A stretch of DNA of 64,000 nt, from NCBI GenBank assembly GCA_014872785.1, contig WKFJ01000036.1, positions 186,001 through 250,000 on the forward strand, in the 5' to 3' direction. Positions 60,855 to 64,000 of this stretch are shown here, one piece after another; within the stretch, counting starts at the first letter, position 1; every line of letters begins with the position of its first letter. Source of the stretch: Alteromonadaceae bacterium. Its GTDB lineage: Bacteria; Pseudomonadota; Gammaproteobacteria; Enterobacterales; Alteromonadaceae. A program made the position numbers and the translations under genes. A model generated the notes under the pieces. The model worked only from the letters and a program-made list of their open reading frames with translations, ran no database searches and had not been told where the DNA came from.

Positions 60855-62933
60855 CTATTTGAGAAATTGATGATTGGCTGCCGCCGTAGGCATAAGTCCT
60901 TTGCCGAATTGCTTGTCTTGACCCGTTGCGCCTAAATCTAGGCAGTTGTCGCAATTTTTTTGCCATTGATTAAATTGAGCTTCTGTCATGGAAGCTTTGT
61001 AGGCGGTCAACAGTGCCGACACAAAAGGCGTTGCGATGGATGTACCCGATTGCGAGGTCAAGTCGTGGTTTTTGTTCGCCGCAATGATATCAACGCCATA
61101 GGCTGCTAAATCGATATGTTCTCCGAGGACGGCTTTGCGATACAAGTTTAAGTTAGTATCCACAGCGGTTACGGCAACAGTGCAATCATAGGCAGCCGGA
61201 TACAAAGGTTTGGACAGTGGCCCTTCGTTGCCAGCAGCGGCGACAATGCTGACACCGGATTTACAAAGCTTTTTAATAGCAGATTGCAACAGCCGATTTG
61301 GCGGACCGGCAAGACTCATATTAACCACGCCAATATCGTTGCTTAATAACCAGTTCAACCCTTTGACTATCGCCAGCGTATCAGCAATATCTCCTTTGCC
61401 AGGGATGTTAAAAAATACTGACGCGTTTAGCAGCGTACTGCCTTTCAATACTCCTGCAAAATCGTCATTGCTACCTACTAAAATGGACGCGACTGCAGTG
61501 CCGTGGCCAGTGCTCTCGTCTCTATTTTTTGCCACAAAGCTGCGTTGGGTAATGTTGCTCGACGCCAAAACCGAGTGGGTAAGGTCAGCACTGGTATCAA
61601 TCATGCCAAGGGTGAGCCCACTGCCATCCAGGCTGAGTAATTCGCCCGGCATCGTACCCGTTTGTGGACGAGGAGTAGATTTGGCGTATTGATAGATATG
61701 GTTGAAATCGGCAACGCTACCTTCTTTATTCAAGCGTGCCATTACAGTTTGATAGTCTTGTTGCAAATCGAAAGACGCGGGTGCAATAACACTGGCGATG
61801 ACGACATCTAGTGCTTCAAGCTCTTCTTCGTCGATAAACTGATAGCCCTCTTTTTCAAGCTCCTCTTTGGTGTCGCGAGCGGCCATGATCACCCACTCAT
61901 TTGTCCAGATTTGGTTGCCTTCCAGATCCTCAAAAAGCGCTTCTGCTTCTTCAGCGAATTCGGTTTCTTTATCGCCGTTTAAGTCTATGTAATCATCATC
62001 GCTATCGCCGTTTGTTAACTCAAATTGAGTATCGTCTGATGCATCGTCGTCCGACATTGTTCTGTAATTATCGTCTTCATCCTGTCCCATCCAATTGTCG
62101 AACTCTTCTTCAGAATCATCGTCACCATCTTGGGCACCTTCTGAGTTGTCATGTTCATCCTCGAATCCATGGTCGATATCGTCTTCTGAATGTTCGTAGT
62201 CATCTTCGAGTTCATCATCAAACTCATCTTCTGATTCTTCATAGTCATTTTCGAAATCGTTGTCGTGCTCTTCCTCGAATTCTTCTTCGTATTCGTCTTC
62301 AAACTCTTCCTCGGTGTCCTCTTCGAACTCTTCCTCTGTATCTTCTTCAACGTCTTCTTCGGTGTCTTCCTCGATTTCTTCTTCAACGTCTTCTTCGGTG
62401 TCTTCCTCGATTTCCTCTTCGACGTCATCTTCGGTGTCTTCCTCGATTTCCTCTTCGACGTTTTCTTCGGTGTCTTCCTCGATTTCCTCTTCAACGTCTT
62501 CTTCGGTGTCTTCCTCGATTTCCTCTTCAACGTCTTCTTCGGTGTCTTCCTCGATTTCTTCTTCAACGTCCTCTTCGGTGTCTTCCTCGATTTCCTCTTC
62601 AACGTCTTCTTCGGTGTCTTCCTCGATTTCCTCTTCGACGTCTTCTTCGGTGTCTTCCTCGATTTCCTCTTCGACGTCTTCTTCGGTATCTTCCTCGATG
62701 TCTTCTTCTATATCTTCTTCCACTTCATCTTCAGTATCTTCCTCAGCATCATCTTCCGGATCGAAACCGTTCTGCAGTTGATCGTCATAGCGAGTAAATA
62801 CATCGGCGTATGCATGAGTAATGGAAAAATGGGACAGTAAATACAAGGCAACCGTAACGTAGGCTATTGCCAACGTTGGAAATTTTCGGTGTTGTTGTGA
62901 GAAGATTCCTAGCATATTATCTGACGATTTCAT
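60855..62933 (-). CDS. Secreted S8 (subtilisin-like) protease with long acidic repeat arm
   Basis: 692 residues. An N-terminal signal or anchor (about 20-42), a very acidic region (about 57-325) whose first part is about ten 12-residue units of type DTEEDVEEEIEE, a linker, and a C-terminal subtilase domain (about 430-690). The catalytic triad is readable: Asp in LGMIDTSADLTH (about 444), His in STGHGTAVASI (about 475), Ser in SQSGTSIATPFVSAL (about 629), with Asn in AAAGNEGP. The acidic arm occupies the place of a propeptide and could bind cations or inhibit the enzyme. An alternative start is Met 7. Divergent from the ECF sigma gene. Confidence 0.92.
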   Translation of the reverse strand: MKSSDNMLGIFSQQHRKFPTLAIAYVTVALYLLSHFSITHAYADVFTRYDDQLQNGFDPEDDAEEDTEDEVEEDIEEDIEEDTEEDVEEEIEEDTEEDVEEEIEEDTEEDVEEEIEEDTEEDVEEEIEEDTEEDVEEEIEEDTEEDVEEEIEEDTEENVEEEIEEDTEDDVEEEIEEDTEEDVEEEIEEDTEEDVEEDTEEEFEEDTEEEFEDEYEEEFEEEHDNDFENDYEESEDEFDDELEDDYEHSEDDIDHGFEDEHDNSEGAQDGDDDSEEEFDNWMGQDEDDNYRTMSDDDASDDTQFELTNGDSDDDYIDLNGDKETEFAEEAEALFEDLEGNQIWTNEWVIMAARDTKEELEKEGYQFIDEEELEALDVVIASVIAPASFDLQQDYQTVMARLNKEGSVADFNHIYQYAKSTPRPQTGTMPGELLSLDGSGLTLGMIDTSADLTHSVLASSNITQRSFVAKNRDESTGHGTAVASILVGSNDDFAGVLKGSTLLNASVFFNIPGKGDIADTLAIVKGLNWLLSNDIGVVNMSLAGPPNRLLQSAIKKLCKSGVSIVAAAGNEGPLSKPLYPAAYDCTVAVTAVDTNLNLYRKAVLGEHIDLAAYGVDIIAANKNHDLTSQSGTSIATPFVSALLTAYKASMTEAQFNQWQKNCDNCLDLGATGQDKQFGKGLMPTAAANHQFLK
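62351..62710 (-). repeat. 36-base coding tandem repeats (protease gene)
   Basis: Ten units of 36 bases, starting near 62351, 62387, 62423 and so on to 62675, encode the 12-residue Glu/Asp repeat of the protease arm. Units differ by only a few bases, mostly silent, so the array is young or kept uniform by recombination. Confidence 0.93.
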
Positions 62934-62998
62934 GTAAATCGTTTACAGTAAGTCTTTATATACCTAGGTAACGATTTAATGTAGTGAAATATTTCACT
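62934..62998. promoter_or_regulatory. Palindromes in the protease / ECF sigma divergent promoter
   Basis: Three inverted repeats lie within 65 bases: GTAAA-TCG-TTTAC (62934-62946), the perfect TACCTAGGTA (62961-62970) and the perfect 16-base AGTGAAATATTTCACT (62983-62998). The last is the strongest operator candidate. The divergent start codons lie at 62933 and 63068. Confidence 0.6.
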
Positions 62999-63067
62999 TA
63001 TTTTAAAAAAATATAAAAAAACGGAATAGATCATTGAACTCAACCGTAATCTACACAGAGCGATAGG

Positions 63068-63562
63068 ATGTCTTATTCAAAAAACGATTTAAAAAAGATA
63101 CTCGTTAAAGAATTACCGCGGCTCAGAAGATTCGCGTATTCATTAACCGGAAATAAATCGGATGCTGATGATTTAGTACAAAATCTTATCGTCAAAATGC
63201 TCAATAAGGGAATACCAGATTCCGTTGAACCAGTACCTTGGTTGTTGCGGGTCTGTAAAAATATGTGGTTGGATGAAATTAGAGCGAGAGACGTACGGGT
63301 AAGAGCGGTGCAAGAAAACAAAATCCCACAAGCTAAAGCTGAAACGCTGGAGGAAGTGCAAGAGATTGCCTATTCCGTCGATCAAATCTTAGAAGTGTTG
63401 CAGTCACTTCCCGAGGAGCAGCGCGCGATCATCAGCTTGGTGATAGTGGAGGGGTTTAGTTACAACGAGGCCGCGGAAGTACTAGAGATCCCGAAAGGAA
63501 CAGTTATGAGTCGATTGTCCAGAGCGCGACATAAGTTGCTCGACTTGTTAGAGAAAGGTTGA
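63068..63562 (+). CDS. ECF-type RNA polymerase sigma factor
   Basis: 164 residues. Region 2 is LPRLRRFAYSLTGNKSDADDLVQNLIVKML with the core-binding DADDLVQ, then PWLLRVCKNMWLDEIR, and region 4 is LPEEQRAIISLVIVEGFSYNEAAEVLEIPKGTVMSRLSRARHKLLDLL. No sigma region 1 or 3. It is followed five bases later by a membrane anti-sigma gene, the standard regulatory pair for envelope-signal response. Likely targets are its own operon and the divergent protease and nearby envelope genes (inference). Confidence 0.94.
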   Translation: MSYSKNDLKKILVKELPRLRRFAYSLTGNKSDADDLVQNLIVKMLNKGIPDSVEPVPWLLRVCKNMWLDEIRARDVRVRAVQENKIPQAKAETLEEVQEIAYSVDQILEVLQSLPEEQRAIISLVIVEGFSYNEAAEVLEIPKGTVMSRLSRARHKLLDLLEKG

Positions 63563-63567
63563 GAGAA

Positions 63568-64000
63568 ATGATTACAGAACAAGACCAGGATCTATTGTCA
63601 CAGTACGTAGACGAAGAGTTGGATAACGAACAAACGCTAGAGGTAAAACGCAGATTACTTGCTGAGCCTGAGTTTAATGCCCACTATCAAAAGTTAAAGT
63701 CGCTGGATAACTCCATCAAGGAAGCCTTGTCGCTAGAAGACGAAGAGGAGATGCCTGAGGAGTTTGCCAAGCTGTTAGAACTTGACCCAGAAGAAGACGA
63801 AACATCGGCTTCAGATACGGCTACTAAAGTGAGCCCAATTCGAAAATTTTGGTATTTGCCGGTTGCCGCTTCTGTTGCGTTTGTCATGGTGCTTACCACC
63901 TTTATGACGAAGCAAGCACCTGATACCAAATGGTCAGACATTGCGTTACAACTTAACTCGCAGCCTTCCATGCAACCAGTGTCGATGAATGCAGAGCAAC
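63568..64000 (+). CDS. Anti-sigma factor (partial, runs off the window)
   Basis: At least 144 residues from the ATG at 63568. The N-terminus ITEQDQDLLSQYVDEELDNEQTLEVKRRLLAEPEF resembles the sigma-binding helical part of anti-sigma factors. An acidic linker (DEEEMPEEF, LDPEEDETS) follows, then one membrane segment FWYLPVAASVAFVMVLTTFM (about 93-112), with the remainder periplasmic. No zinc-binding His-X3-Cys-X2-Cys motif is present. It overlaps no other gene and is probably cotranscribed with the sigma gene. The C-terminal end lies outside the window. Confidence 0.88.
   Translation, partial: MITEQDQDLLSQYVDEELDNEQTLEVKRRLLAEPEFNAHYQKLKSLDNSIKEALSLEDEEEMPEEFAKLLELDPEEDETSASDTATKVSPIRKFWYLPVAASVAFVMVLTTFMTKQAPDTKWSDIALQLNSQPSMQPVSMNAEQ

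Noticed and set aside
61901..62840. Several plus- and minus-strand frames over the protease repeat arm, including Ser-rich and Arg/Leu-rich ones
   Set aside because: Same cause, a 36-base period. Only the frame ending in the subtilase domain is supported.

Overview
The window looks like chromosome of a marine gammaproteobacterium of the order Alteromonadales (Alteromonadaceae-like). This is inferred from gene content and order rather than from any rRNA: hflK-hflC-yjeT-purA, fadB-fadA, metJ/metF with MetJ boxes, rpoH near ftsX-ftsE-ftsY-rsmD, and dksA-gluQ-pcnB-folK-panB-panC followed by panP, the PLP-dependent aspartate decarboxylase used by Vibrio and Alteromonas relatives. Base composition looks even and in the mid-40s % GC by eye. 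No tRNA, rRNA, CRISPR array, insertion sequence or prophage was recognised.

Layout. 1-4.5 kb: end of hflK, hflC, a GNAT acetyltransferase broken by one in-frame TGA, a kynureninase-like PLP enzyme, yjeT and purA. 4.5-7.5 kb: class 3 aldehyde dehydrogenase, a VOC protein and a diguanylate cyclase. 7.5-13 kb: fadBA, with slt divergent from it. 13-16.8 kb: pepQ, metJ, metF, yihY. 16.8-22.7 kb: a DUF2959 lipoprotein, dtd, an Lrp-type regulator divergent from an aminotransferase/ornithine-cyclodeaminase-like pair, a spermidine-synthase-like protein and a YiiD-type fusion. 22.7-30 kb: rpoH and ftsXEY-rsmD-dgkA, with an EAL-HDOD gene, a GAF gene and an unexplained degenerate repeat cluster lying between rpoH and ftsX. 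30-38.8 kb: housekeeping genes ending in panBC. 38.8-40.4 kb: panP, interrupted by one in-frame TAA. 40.5-50.4 kb: sensory and signalling genes (two degenerate EAL proteins, a GlxA-type regulator, an HD protein, a REC-GGDEF response regulator, a chemoreceptor) plus the yadGH ABC exporter. 50.4-55.4 kb: a 58-residue gene coupled to a HAD phosphatase, an ArsC-like protein, polB and an SDR oxidoreductase.

55.5-64 kb is the most unusual part. It encodes a Tat-exported DUF1501 protein, a secreted DUF1800 protein carrying about 18 copies of a 13-residue Cys/Asp/Glu repeat, an outer-membrane beta-barrel candidate, a secreted subtilisin-like protease carrying about ten copies of a 12-residue Glu/Asp repeat, and a divergent ECF sigma factor with its membrane anti-sigma factor, cut by the window end. 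The genes face one another across two divergent promoter regions. The one between the protease and the sigma factor holds three short palindromes. I read this as one envelope module under ECF control; its biochemical role is unknown.

Two conserved enzymes (GNAT and PanP) are each broken by a single in-frame stop with recognisable homologous sequence on both sides. These are either real recent mutations or sequence errors. For panP this matters, because no other beta-alanine source for the adjacent panBC genes is visible in the window.
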